DNA of 64,000 nucleotides, taken from assembly GCF_900491745.1 (NCBI RefSeq), contig NZ_UETR01000004.1, forward strand, positions 124,001 through 188,000. Reading direction: 5' to 3'. A program made the position numbers and the translations under genes. Position 1 is the stretch's first letter. Each line of letters begins with the position of its first letter. The notes under the pieces are model-generated. The model made no database searches. It worked only from the letters and a program-made list of their open reading frames with translations, and was not told the origin of the DNA. This DNA is from Amarolinea aalborgensis (GTDB lineage: Bacteria > Chloroflexota > Anaerolineae > SSC4 > Amarolineaceae). Shown here piece after piece: positions 9,188 through 19,835 of the stretch.

Positions 9188-10495
9188 TCATATTAAAGTG
9201 GTTGGGGGAAAAGGCAAAGGTAGTTGCTGGGGGGTAGGGAGTGGCGATTCGTGGAGGGCGATGATACGAGCGGGATCAAGGCCTCGTGCGGGACGGCGTC
9301 CAATTTCAGCGTACGGGGGAGCGGCCTGGAAAAAGACGAAATGACGGTCGAGGGGATCAAAGCAGACCAAGATGGACTGATGAGCGTAGGCGCGACCGAC
9401 GGAATAGTATCGGTGATGGCCACCGAGGCAAATCTGGCCCGTTTTGTTTGCCAAGCGCTGGTAGAGAAAAGAGGCCAGGTAAGCGTCGACTTTTTTCAGG
9501 TCAAAGAGAGCCAATTCCTGCTCTAGTGAGAAAGGGCGTCGAGGACGCAGGAGGTCTGGATAAGCGACGACGGGCGGTTGGCCTGCACAGTTTTTGGCAC
9601 GAGATGGCAATTCAAAAGCCAGTTCGTATACGGCCTGATCAAGGGTTTGCTGCAATGAAGCCAAGGCATCGCTCGGATCGCCAGTAACGGCATAGTCTAC
9701 GACGATGCCATGGCAACGTTCGACTTCCGCATTGTGCGTCGGCTTACCCGGTGTGATGGTGAGGTGCCTGATACCCAAACCGATGAGCCACAACGTGAAC
9801 AGACCCGGAAAGTAATCTCCGGTATCGCCGACAAAGACCGCTTCATTATCGGTCTGAACTTCATCGGGCATTGTATGCCAATAGGCCATACCTGCACGTA
9901 GCGTATCCTGCAGTTGGCGCACCGTCACACCGGGTGGCTTACATCCCGCCTTGCCAGCAGGCGTCACACGAGCGGTTACGCATGCGGCGCCGACGACATC
10001 CCGGACTGTATGCAGGTTGACCTGCGAACCATCGGCAAGACGTATGCCCATCTTGAAGTCGACTTGCCAGCGCTGATGAACAACCGTCGGCTGATCCAGC
10101 CGTCCGTATGCTCTGGTTTGGTGTCGTGGCCGGCGTCGAAATCGGGCCCATTGGTGTAGGTAGCGCCCAATCTGCCCCGGATTCGGTAACGCCTTCCCTT
10201 TCAAGGAAGAACGTTTTTGCAGATGCAACAGAATACGGCTTGGCCCCCAGCGAGGATGCTTCAAACGTAGACGTAGAATGCAATAGCGTACCAGGGGATC
10301 AAAAGAGCTCAGGAGTCCGCTCCGCTCCTGGTGGTAATCACTCGTGTAGTCCTTACCATCTCGTTGGCGACGACACCAGTAGCGAATACATTCTACGGAA
10401 ACGCCGTAACACACGGCAATCTCTCGGTAGGTTTCCCCGCGCTGGTGCCGTTCGTAGAATTCCTGGCGTTGCTCCCCAGTCGTGATTCCTTTCAT
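9188..10495 (-). CDS. Transposase with HTH and integrase (rve) core
   Basis: 435 residues, complete. An N-terminal helix-turn-helix (YREIAVCYGVSVECIRYWCR) precedes a second winged-type region. The catalytic core has D in VHQRWQVDFKMGIRL, D in PDEVQTDNEAVFVG and E in PTHNAEVERCHGIVVDY, spaced as in DDE(35)E integrase-fold transposases. The Lys/Arg-rich tail resembles IS481- or IS21-type C-termini. The stop codon falls inside the left terminal inverted repeat. Only the left end was altered by the IS66 insertion and the gene itself is uninterrupted. The element might still be mobilised if the split inverted repeat is recognised. Confidence 0.9.
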   Translation of the reverse strand: MKGITTGEQRQEFYERHQRGETYREIAVCYGVSVECIRYWCRRQRDGKDYTSDYHQERSGLLSSFDPLVRYCILRLRLKHPRWGPSRILLHLQKRSSLKGKALPNPGQIGRYLHQWARFRRRPRHQTRAYGRLDQPTVVHQRWQVDFKMGIRLADGSQVNLHTVRDVVGAACVTARVTPAGKAGCKPPGVTVRQLQDTLRAGMAYWHTMPDEVQTDNEAVFVGDTGDYFPGLFTLWLIGLGIRHLTITPGKPTHNAEVERCHGIVVDYAVTGDPSDALASLQQTLDQAVYELAFELPSRAKNCAGQPPVVAYPDLLRPRRPFSLEQELALFDLKKVDAYLASFLYQRLANKTGQICLGGHHRYYSVGRAYAHQSILVCFDPLDRHFVFFQAAPPYAEIGRRPARGLDPARIIALHESPLPTPQQLPLPFPPTTLI

Positions 10496-10619
10496 ATTCC
10501 GCCTCCTGTCCTTATCATAGGACAGAAGAACAGAAATGTACCGTTCGCAACTACTCCCGAAAAAGTAATGGGGTAAATTTTAAAGAACATTCATAGGTAT
10601 AACCCTACGCGCATCGACA

Positions 10620-11340
10620 TCCGGCGTTACGACGCTGTCTGCCGCAGCGTTTGCTTTTCTGTGACGACGTTGTCCGGCCAGGAGGCCGGACCTACTGGCT
10701 GCGCACCCCTACGGCGGGCAAGCCGACATCGTCCTCGCCGACACAGGCTCCTTACTCGGCAGGCCTGCGCAAGGTTGGGCGGTTTTTCGGCTGCCAACCC
10801 TCGCAGGGGGGGCGTGGACATCGCCGCGTTGGCTTGTGACCGCGTTGCGCGCCTCTCAGAGCGCCACCCCGCCGCAGCCCTGCGACGGGCATCCCCTTGC
10901 GCAGACTGGCTCCCCAGGTAGGTCACGCCTCCGGCGTGACGACGCTGTCTGCCGCAGCGTTCGCTTTTCTGTGACGACGTTGTCCGGCCAGGAGGCCGGA
11001 CCTACTGACTGCGCACCCCTACGGCGGGCAAGCCGACATCGTCCTCGCCGACACAGGCTCCTTACGCGGCAGGCCTGCGCAAGGTTGGGCGGTTTTTCGG
11101 CTGCCAACCCTCGCAGGGGTGCGTGGACATCGCCGCGTTGGCTTGTGAGCGCGTCGTGCGCCTCTGAGGTCGTCCTCTTGCCGCAGCCCTGCGACGGGCA
11201 TCGCCTTGCGCAGGCTGGCTCCCCAGGTAGGTCACGCCTCCGGCGTGACGACGCTGTCTGCCGCAGCGTTCGCTTTTCTGTGACGACGTTGTCCGGCCAG
11301 GAGGCCGGACCTACTGACTGCGCACCCCTACGGCGGGGGG
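10620..11340. repeat. Tandem array of ~310 bp units with perfect palindromes
   Basis: GACGCTGTCTGCCGCAGCG recurs at 10631, 10941 and 11250, a period of 310 and 309 bp. There are two full units and a partial third, plus the fragment at 7141-7286. Each unit holds the palindromes GTCCGGCCAGGAGGCCGGAC and GTCACGCCTCCGGCGTGAC, and an A/T-poor spacer. Open frames across it (both strands) arise only from high GC and repetition, so I do not call genes. The family is reminiscent of the GTAGGTC-type palindromic intergenic repeats seen in several environmental phyla. Confidence 0.9.
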
Positions 11341-11470
11341 CAAGATGAAGATTTGACCATTCGGCATGGTTCAAATTAGCTTTACATTAACAAGAACAAA
11401 CTAGCTCATGGGGCACGATTGTGCGAAACTATCGGGTGGAAAAACCAGGATAGGGCACAAGGGGTGAACC

Positions 11471-11990
11471 ATGAGCTGCAGGCGTGACAATATCACGGGA
11501 GAAGAACGTGCGCAAATTGCGCTGCAATGTCTGGCATCGCAAGGGCGGCGCGATGGGAAACGGCAGGAACTGGCGGCCAAGTATAGTTTGAGTCGCCAGA
11601 GTATCCATCGCATAGAACGACAAGCACGTGCGGCGTTGGCGGAGATTCTGAAGCCGAAAGCGCATGGGCCGGTGGCTAGGGTGCGTGAGGTGATCGTCAC
11701 GCCAGAGCACGTGCAGCGCAGTGTGTTGGTGCTGGCGGGCAGCGCAGTATCTGAACGTGGGATTCAGGCGTGTTTGGAGCAGATTCTGGGCTGTAGGCCG
11801 AGTGTCATTCGCGTGGTAAGTGCCGCCTGTTGCGGGCATAGAGCGCCCAGTGATTACTGAGCATAGAAGACCATGTGTTCACTGGAGATACGGACTATGC
11901 GTTCGCAAGGCATATGCGGGCCACCGATTAACGGCCAATGACGCCGGTCATTCGCGTGATGCGGCGCCACTAAGGCGAATCGAACGGTTT
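11471..11990 (+). pseudogene. N-terminal part of a split, degraded transposase
   Basis: The open frame from the ATG at 11471 runs about 130 residues. It has a sigma-like helix-turn-helix (YSLSRQSIHRIERQARAALAEIL) and then VTPEHVQRSVLVLAGSAVSERGIQACLEQILG, the pattern of the N-terminus of a DDE-type transposase family common in Chloroflexota. It ends at a stop at 11858 and continues only as broken fragments. The matching C-terminal half lies more than 5.5 kb downstream at about 17530-18596, so I interpret this as one gene split by later insertions. Family assignment is from recalled pattern, not from a search. Confidence 0.6.
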
Positions 11991-12084
11991 CTCCTTCTGA
12001 GACGGTGATAATTCCTTCTGTTTGCAAGCAGCTATTGCCGGGGCAGAAAGGAATGACGATAAGTGGAAGAGAACAGACGTGTTA

Positions 12085-13500
12085 GATGTGCGAAATCTTG
12101 CGTCAGCTGCGCTGGCGAAAGCGCGTCATGCCTGGCCAGGCGCTATCGGTTGGCCGGCATACGGTCAGAAATATCGCCGATGGGCCGATAAAGGCGGGAT
12201 TGTTGGCAATCTTCCCCGACAGACGAGATACACGCTCTTTTACAATCTAACCATACCCGGAACCTCTACAGTGGCTTCGACCATTGTTCCCCTTTCGGAA
12301 GTCATTCGGGAATGCGCGAACACGGGTTTAAAATCCAAGTGACTTCCAACGGCTGCAAGGTGCCGCAATATCGTGGCACCCTGTTCGAGCGTCTGGCGCT
12401 TCATTGCGCCAATATGGAACCGAGCCTTGACGTGACGATCCGCATCAGAAACGAAAGCCGGGCAAAGTGGAGTCGACTTTGGCTATGCTGGGACGATCGC
12501 GACCCGCAAAGCGAAGTGCGCAAACTGGGTGTTCGTCATGACGCTCTTGGGCCGACGCAGTACGCGAACTGGTCTTCGACCAGACCGTCGGTTTTGGCTG
12601 AAGCTACATCAATGCGTTTACCTACTTTGACAGCGCCCATGAGTCGTGTTGGACAATCTCAAGGCCGGGTGTGCAGCTTCTTTGGAAAGATCGTCGTGCA
12701 GCGCAGCTACCGGGAACCGCGAACACTATGAGTTTCGAAGTTACCATCGGCCCCGGACGCCCAACGCAAGAACCGAAGTGGAAGCGGCGTTCGCTACGTG
12801 AAGCGCAACTTCCTCGCCAGTCAAACCTTACCGATCTGACCGGGCCAATGTCAAGGCGCTGGCCTGGGTCGAAGATAACCAGTCAACGGATTCGCTGGCA
12901 CGACAGAAAGCCGACCGACGGACCGTTTCGGGGATCGAAGATGGTTGCAACCTCTACCTGCCACCCGCTACGATCTGGCGGTTTTAGAGCAAGTCTGGTG
13001 CACTGCGACTGCTACGTCGTATTCGAAGAAGCCTACTATTCAGCGCCGTTTCGCTTGGTCGGCCAACAGGTCTGGGTGCATTGGCGGTCACCTGGTCCGT
13101 GCAGATCTTCAGCGAATACACCTCGTGGCGCATCAACCGGTAAAGCCAGGCAGACGGCTCACGAACCCGGACCATCATGACTCTGCAAGGCCGCCGGTCT
13201 GCTCAACACCCGTGGAAGCCACCAAAAAAGCGCCGACGAGATCAGCATCCACCTCGGCTGCCTGGCCGAGCGTCCGCCGACCGCTTGCGCATGGTGTGGC
13301 GCATCTGCGCGGCCGAGAGTTCGGCGCACCCGGCTGGAACAGGCCTGTATGCGGGCGCTGCACTTCGAGTGCACGACTCGCACCATCCGCCAGATCTGGA
13401 AAAGCGCCTGGACTTGGCACCTCCCCATTGAGTTTGTTGAACTGACGCCGCGGCTTCTTCGGTCGCTCGGCCAGAAATACTTGCCCGGCCTGGGAGACGG
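12085..13500 (+). pseudogene. istA: Degraded IS21-family istA transposase
   Basis: Pieces of an IstA protein can be followed through several frames: MCEILRQLR at 12085, then RHTVRNIADGP, RYRGTLFERL near 12370, the D-containing VDFGYAGTIATRKAK near 12475, VFVMTLLGRR, VLDNLKAG near 12650, FVKALAWVE-like text near 12860, YYSAPFRLVGQQVWV near 13035, HQPVKPGRRLTNPDHH near 13130 and an IstA-like tail to about 13500. The order is right and the total span (1.4 kb) matches an istA gene, but there are many frameshifts and stops. It is directly followed by an istB relic. It is far more decayed than the IS21 element at 56304-59203 and belongs to a different IstA subgroup. Confidence 0.8.
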
Positions 13501-13504
13501 TATC

Positions 13505-14346
13505 ATGGAACTAACGCACCAACTCAATACCCATCTCAAGCGGTTGCAGTTTGTCAGGCATCGCTTGACGCTGGAACTGCAACCAGCGAGCCATCGGACA
13601 AGCTCTCACCGTCAGATTCCTGAACCGGCTCATTTCAGGACGAAGTGGAGCAGCGGACCTGAAGCGAACCAGTTGCGGCTGCGCCGCGCCATTCCATAGC
13701 GACAGGACGCTGGAGCGGCTTTGGCTTCCAGCCCGACGATCAACCGTCAGCAGGTGCTTGGCCTCGCCACCTGTACTACATCCAGCGACACCGCAACACC
13801 CTGATCATGGGCCGACCGGGTAGGTAAAGAGATCATCTGGCTCCAAACGTTGGGGCGCGAAGCGTGTCGCCGCAATACGACGTTCTGTTCGTCAGCGCCA
13901 CAAGATGCTCGCTCATCTCAACGCCGGCCGCTGATGGAACCTACGACCGGCGTCTGCAGACCTATCTGCGGCTGCGCTCTTGATTATCGACGATTTCGGC
14001 CTCAAGCCCATGCGTCCCCCCAGCGCCGGAGGGACATGTTTGACGTCATCCTCGAACGGTACGAACGAATGATCCTGATAACCAGCAATCGCACTTTCCG
14101 GTAAAATAGCCTGGACACCAAGACCCTTTGATCGCCTCAGCGCCCTCGATCGCCTCGTGGATCATGATCATCCCGGGGCCAGCTATCGCCGCACGTGACC
14201 GCCACTTCCTGGCGGCGCACGAGGTGATACATGCTTTATTCAGCCAGGCCAGGCCGCCGGTGACACTGGTTCAGAGTGGCCCATCCAGCTGGACACCCTA
14301 TCGGGCCAAGATAACGAAAGACGAGGGTGGTCTGGTCGGCGACTGA
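13505..14346 (+). pseudogene. istB: Degraded IS21-family istB ATPase
   Basis: It starts with MELTHQLNTHLKRLQFVRHRLTLE at 13505, a typical IstB beginning, and later shows fragments of the ATPase core in different frames: the Walker A region near 13800 (ILIMGRPG-like, damaged), LGREACRR near 13855, then LLIIDDFGLKPMRPP near 13980 (Walker B, usually LLIIDDFG), and LITSNR near 14080. The fragments are in the correct order, but several frameshifts exclude a working protein. It follows the istA relic directly, as in intact IS21 elements. Confidence 0.8.
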
Positions 14347-14399
14347 CCCTCTCGCCTTCTCTGGGTGGGTAACTCCCATTTTAGGCAAGACAAACGCAT

Positions 14400-15700
14400 G
14401 TCAGTCAGGCAGAAATTCCAAAGTGGTGACTCGGTTTGGGTGGTAGTGGGATGTACTTGGGAGGCAGAGCGGTAACATTACGGCGGCCACAGGGCCAGGG
14501 GCTGGTCTTTCCGGGTAGGTTTTCATGGCGGCACCTCGGACAGAGGTGCCAGTACGAAACTGTGTCGGTGAAAGTGGGCAGCCACGATTTCAGTAAAGTT
14601 GTCGTGGCAGGTGGAAGTGCAGCGGCGTGCGATGGCCTCGACCAAGAGCCAGAGAGGCGACCAAGCGGTGGAGGCGGATACGACGCACAGGTTTGTGGTC
14701 AAGCAAGGCCTGGGGTCGGGCAGGGTCTGGGTCGTCGGGTCAGGCATTCGAAATAGGGTGCAACTGACCATCCAAGGGTGGCGACCCGCCAGGGCGAGGC
14801 CAGAGGCGTGCAGCACGCTCAGGATGGGCCTGTAAGACAACTGCCATTGCCAGCCGCCGCGCTGGTGCACCAGGCGCCGCACCAGGGCGCCAGGCCATGG
14901 GTAACGGACGACTGGGTCGAGTGAGAGATCGGTGAGGGGCTCGTGGGGTCATCATTTGGCTTCGCTCCTGGGTAAACGGCAGTACATTTCCAGGCGTGGC
15001 AGGACCCGGCAACTACCAGCCACCGCTGTTAATTTACCAATCAAGTCTTTAGACCCGAGTACCAGTGCGCACAGGCAGAATGAAACTTCCAGGCCATTGT
15101 TGATGCGCAGGAGGATGCCAGTGCAGTCGTACAATCCGACGATGGAACCAGCCCGCGCTGAAGCCCCGATCCATGGAACAATCATAGGCCTCTGGGGGCA
15201 CGGCAAGACGCAACAAGCGCAGCGAACTCGCCATTCCTTACGCCATGCGCCTTTGCATCAGCCAGCAAGACCGTCCAGGCCACAGGAATCCCACTTGCAC
15301 GGTAAGACCGCTCGGCCAGAACCACAAATCGATCCCCAGGCTCGTGGCATCCAGGGTCCAGGCCAACTGCATTGCCGCAAACGGATGATCACCTGCTTAA
15401 CAACTGGCAGGTGCTGAGGATGGATCTTGCCGCTGCTTCCCGCCTTGTCTTTGGCGTAAGGCACCATTCATACAGCCATTTGCTCCACTTGTGGTACTTT
15501 CACTGTGTCCGCTCCAGCAGACCGAGAAAGGTTGCCACCACGTCGCCAACGCCCGCAACTGCCCGTCACCCGATCCCAAAACTCCACCGCCAGCACTTCG
15601 GGCCTGACTTACTGATAACTGGGGCAGATTACTTGACGCGCATGTCGTCGCAGCAATGATTCTGGGCAAATCACCTGTGACCTCCAGTATGATAGGTTGT
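14400..15700 (-). pseudogene. Decayed IS4/IS701-like DDE transposase remnant
   Basis: On the minus strand, fragments resemble IS4/IS701-type transposases: an N-terminal FLGLLERTQ / KYHKWSKWLYEW segment near 15530, then RREAAARSI, LDPGCHEPGDRFVVLAERSYRAS near 15330, GIPVAWTVLLADAK, CRAPRGL near 15195, and weak tail text down to about 14400. All lie in different frames with many stops. I cannot define the ends. The call rests on recalled motif layout and could be wrong in detail, but mutually consistent order and strand argue for one decayed transposase gene. Confidence 0.45.
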
Positions 15701-15859
15701 TTGGTAAACTCTATCTTACACGAAGTCACGCTATTTCGCTCACTCTTCAAACCACCACCCCGAAACCAGGGTCTGGTTGATGCAGAACCACCATGGAAAA
15801 GCATGAGGCAGGTGCGATGTATTTATCCCGATGTAGGCGCGATGCGACCGCCTATGAAA

Positions 15860-17195
15860 CTGAGCAGAAGGAAAGCGGTGCGGCCTCTAGCGGCTTCGCG
15901 TCAGCGCTGATGAGGGCGCATCGGTGTCGAGACCGGTAAACGTAAACTGATGAAGCGCCAGCTGGCGGAAATGAAGGTGGCAGGTCAGAGCTTGCATATC
16001 GTAAGAAAGAAGGTCTGGCGGAGCGGCGAGTTCCTGTGCGCACGGCGGTACTACTCGTCCCGCACAGATCGAGGGCGGTGAAACGGAACGCCAGCAGGTT
16101 GGGCATGACAAACGCCAGCGCCAGGTGCTGGCCGTGGCCGAGGTGTGCTCCAATTGGTAAGTTCTTGAGCACGTTGTTGTTCTCATTCTCGCTCTTCCAG
16201 CGGGTGCGCTGCGATCACAAAGTCGTACAGCATAGACTCCGTCAGGCATGATCAGTTGCCCAGGCGTTATGAACCTGAGTTCACCTGTGGCTTCATCAGT
16301 TATCGTCACTTCCCGCACCCAGTTGACGTAAAAGGCGGCTTGGTGTCGGCGTAGAGGCACCCGGTGTGGCGTGGCGATAACGCAGATTAGGATACTGACC
16401 GTTTCCAGCGCCGCTGCTGGACTTCAGTGACACCGCCAATCTTGAGCAAGGCGACTTCTTGATACCACAAAGCTTGGTGTGAGTCGGGTTTGCAGGTGAA
16501 AATGAAGTGCTGGCCCTGCTCGATGACCAGCTCACAGAACAGTTTGGTAGAGATCGTCGCCAACGAAATCATTGAACCCGGCAGCAAGTGATTAGGCGTT
16601 ACGTTTCAACAACGCTCAACCGCCGCAATCACCGGTCTTGTTTCTCGCACCCACATCTTGCGGTTGCACGAATTCAGGTTAGCGCAATCGCAGTTTCTCC
16701 CCGGTGCCACGATCCAGCAGCGCAGCCAGCGAGTGGGAGTAGTGCGTGCTCCCGTTGACGGCGCGTGTCGTGCATTGCAGGCAGTGAATGCGAGTGAAAG
16801 TATTGCGTGCCGTCTGGGCGCATAACCAACGACCAGAAGTAACCTGATAGGCTTACGGGTGTCGCCCTTCCTGACTGCTCGAACACCTGCCAGAAGGCGT
16901 TGCCAGCTGCTCCAGGTGCAATCGGATCGTGAATTGCAGCCTGCGGATCACTCGGCACTGATCGATGCCAAACAAACTCTGCGCATTGTTCTGACCCTGC
17001 CGCCGTTGCATTTCCTGCTGATGGGCCAGAAACGATGGCGACTGCACTGAAAATACGGCAATGCCCCAGCGCTGCATCTGCCATCTCGTAGATCCGGTTC
17101 GGCCGCTTCCGATGATCCCGGTAGATGCGTCGCCGTCGCAACCGTCTGACGTAACTGGTCAAAGATAGCGTCGCTGCCGCCGTCCTCCTGTCGCG
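15860..17195 (-). pseudogene. Decayed DDE transposase of a second family (IS4-superfamily type)
   Basis: Read on the minus strand from about 17195, the fragments are in order: RIYEMADAALG, SPSFLAHQQEMQRRQGQNNAQSLFGI near 17010, a DPVAP region near 16920, RPDGTQYFHSHSL near 16800, then LCELVIEQGQHFIFTCKPDSH near 16530, VNWVREVTITDEATGELRF near 16320 and LPIGAHLGHGQHLALAFVMPNLLAF near 16130. This is the order of a complete transposase of about 440 residues (DGTQYF carries a catalytic Asp). Stops and frameshifts separate each piece. No terminal repeats could be recognised. Confidence 0.65.
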
Positions 17196-17529
17196 CCAAT
17201 GAACCTTCCTATTTTGCCGGTGTGCCCAAAGTCTACATTTACCCAGGAATTCCGCAAGTCAGGCAGCTCCTTGATCGTCTGCGACACCGGGGGCATGTTC
17301 TTCTTGGCTTTTAAGATCACCGAGAACAACGCTCAAATTGGTGACACCGGCACTGGATTGCAGTTTCAGGACTGCGCCCAAGTCGATCTCTAACAGCTGG
17401 AAAGCCAGGTATTCATTGCTCCCTGGCTCCCATGCCTGAGCACGTATCTCATACCTGAAGTTGACACCAGGTTTGGGTTCGTCAATGCCACATTGCGTAG
17501 GTTGGGTCAGCGAGCAGCGAAGTAATGCG

Positions 17530-18596
17530 AGTTGGCAACCGGTGTGAAGGATTGGCCGCGGATGGGATCTACTGCCAGGGCGGTGCCAGATTTGCTGGTG
17601 GTGAGTGAGTCGTTGTACATCTATGCGTTGACCAAACGGGATATGCAGAGACAATTGAGGCAGTGGGCCTGTGTTGTAGAATTACACCGACGACAGGACG
17701 AAACGAAGCAGGATGGTGGCGCTGGCTTGCGGGCTGGGGCAAGCCTCGCCGACGAACCAGAGCAGTTAGTTGGTGGCGTCTTGCGTGATGTCTGGCGCAT
17801 CGTGCCGGCCTGGGCGTCGGGCTTATGGAGTTCTGCATGAACTGTTTGTCCGCAAGAGAGCGATCGTTCCATCAGACTCACACCACCAAACGCTGACGCA
17901 GCGCTGATGGGCTGGGAAAAACTGACCAACAAGCCAACGGGCCATAGAGCTCATGACCGATATCACTGCGCAAGCGGGTCGTGGATAGCCTGTTTGGCAT
18001 GATCGATCTGGCAGCGGTGCGCTTCTCGTGGCCCCTGGTGTTGGAACGCATGAAGGTGTTGGGTAAAACAAATTCCACGACCTGGGAGGCCAGGCTTGCT
18101 CCGCGCCAGGGACGACATTAGAGGCGCAGACCTTGCTTGTTCGCCTACCTCCCCCGCTTGCTGCCTTGCCGGCTGTCCAGGCGCACTGGGGACAAGAGCC
18201 GTCGCTGGCCTCTGTCGCATCTGGCAGGTCGGAAGAACAATGTCGCCGCCGCGCTCTGCTCGACCGTCAACAACTCAATGCCATTGGCAGACTGCCTTTG
18301 AGCCACCGCACGCCTCTTGGGCGATGACCTGTTTAGGGCAGCTGGGAGGATGGCCGCAAACTCTTCTCGGCCTCCGGTGGCGTGGTAGCAATACCGCCGA
18401 ATGCGATAATGGCCTGCGACCGCATTTCAACGCACAAAAGGTCACCAGCCGTTAGCGGATTTACGACCTTTCGCACAATACTCGTACCTTCGCACGCGGT
18501 AAGCGTGCCGGGCACTCCCCCGCTCAACTCGTCGGCATCGAGCTGCCGTCAGACCCCCTGACTCTGCTCGGCCTGCCTCAATGTCGCCTAACGTAA
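17530..18596 (+). pseudogene. C-terminal part of the split, degraded transposase
   Basis: Fragments run in order on the plus strand: LLVVSESLYIYALTKRD near 17590, WACVVELHRR, GGAGLRAGASLADEPEQLVG near 17720, RDVWRIVPAW, NTAECDNGLRPHFNAQKV near 18400, then the clean terminal frame HNTRTFARGKRAGHSPAQLV followed by DPLTLLGLPQ and a stop at 18594-18596. This matches the central and C-terminal part of the family whose N-terminus is at 11471-11990. The intervening 5.5 kb holds other decayed insertion elements, so the original gene appears to have been interrupted and then decayed. Confidence 0.6.
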
Positions 18597-18639
18597 ATCT
18601 ATCCACGTGGTATTCTGAACCATGCCGACCATTCTATGG

Positions 18640-19754
18640 TAGAATATCACCCGCACAAGTTCAGGAATCCGAGGGTTGTCATGCGCGCCTTCACATTGAA
18701 CTCACACCCACGGCCACGACCTGGCGCGTGACCTATGACCTGCCCGACGCGCCCGGCGCAGTCAACCTGGCGCCGCGTGAGCTGCCGCGTCTGGGCGTTT
18801 TTCCGCTGCCGCCCGCGTTCGAGGCTCAGGCCATAGCCGCCGCGGAGCCGCACGCCGCCCTCGTGCAGGCCGTCGCCTCCACCCCCTGGCAAACCCTGGT
18901 AGACCGGGTGGCCCTGTCTCTCGCCGCCCCGACCGATGAGCAAACGCTGGGGCGCGCCCTGTTTGCGGCTCTGCTCGGCGACGCCGTTTGGCAGACGGTG
19001 CGCCTGCTGGCAGCCGGCGCACCGCTCGATGTGCGCCTGAGTTTGCCCGCCGCTGCGGCTGAGCTACACACCCTGCCCTGGGAACTGCTGCACGACGGGC
19101 AGGAATTTCTGTGCCTGGACACCCAACAGCCGCATCCAGGACCAGTTCAATCTGCTCAGCACGCCGGCCTACAATGCGCCGGCTCTGGTCGCCACAGCCT
19201 TACGTCTTGATCTGGCGGCGCTGGCCGTGGCCGCGCGGCTCGCCGGCAACAGTCCTCAGCGCCGCGTCCTGCTGCTGCTCGACGATCTGCATCGTTACGA
19301 TGAGCCGGTCGTGCGCGAACTGCTCAACACCGTCATCAACAACCGGGGCCTGGGCCTGGCCGAAGACCCCGAACCGCTGCCGGTCGTGCTGACCTTCTCC
19401 AAAGCCGGCATCGCCAACGAGGCGACGGACGGCGCACTGCGCAGTTTTCTAGGGCGAGTTTTTGTGCAGCGTCAGGAACTGAAGTCGTTCACCGACATCG
19501 AAGCCCGTCTGGCCTACAGTCAATTTCTTTTCTGGCGCAGCCCCTACCCCGACCCTGACCGCCTGCCCTTGGTGGTCAACCGCCAGGCTGACCCCGACGC
19601 GATCAAAGCCTTCTTCGAACGGCTCCGCAGCGCCGTCGGCGGCGCACCCTCACGCCTTTTCAACAACGATTCATTTCTGCAGGCCATCGAAGACGCGCGT
19701 GCGCAGCAAATCTTGGAAGAGGTGCAGGATGACTTACTGCTCGGACGAATCTAG
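18640..19754 (+). pseudogene. Deleted and frameshifted CHAT / STAND-NTPase-like conflict gene
   Basis: Up to about 19130 one frame encodes LHIELTPTATTWRVTYDLPD and, near 19070, LHTLPWELLHDGQEFLCLD, the pattern at the start of CHAT protease-like domains. From about 19131 a different frame takes over (IQDQFNLLSTPAYNAPALVA, VLLLLDDLHRYDEPVVREL as a Walker-B-like segment, then helical text to a stop at 19752-19754). A CHAT caspase dyad and a Walker A motif are missing. I infer an internal deletion that joined the N-terminus of a large CHAT-type protein to part of an NTPase-type region. No credible start codon lies in the CHAT frame, and sequence before about 18640 belongs to the adjacent transposase relic. 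Confidence 0.6.
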
Positions 19755-19835
19755 GCGAAACGCAGCGGCTCAGACTGGACGCGACCGCAGATCAGTGGAA
19801 CCCCCCTACGCCCCGAAACCATTCGGCGGCGGCCA

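Larger units (their letters stand above)
7287..10619. mobile_element. rve-type insertion element with 53 bp terminal inverted repeats, interrupted by IS66
   Basis: The two ends form long inverted repeats beginning TGTCGATGCGCGTAGGG. The first 24 bases are identical and about 48 of 53 match overall (right copy 10567-10619). The left copy is split: 7287-7316, then, after the IS66 insertion, from 9170 onward. Removing IS66 leaves an element of about 1.48 kb whose only gene is the minus-strand transposase at 9188-10495. It is flanked by TCC on both sides (7284-7286 and 10620-10622), a 3 bp target duplication. TCC is also the loop of the host palindrome GTCACGCCTCCGGCGTGAC, so the element inserted in a hairpin loop. 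The IS family is not certain (IS481/IS3-like integrase core). Confidence 0.9.

Noticed and set aside
11418..18479. ATTGTGCGAAA inverted copies (11418-11428 and 18469-18479) as ends of the outer decayed element
   Set aside because: The right copy lies within the transposase C-terminal coding sequence, so the match is probably accidental.
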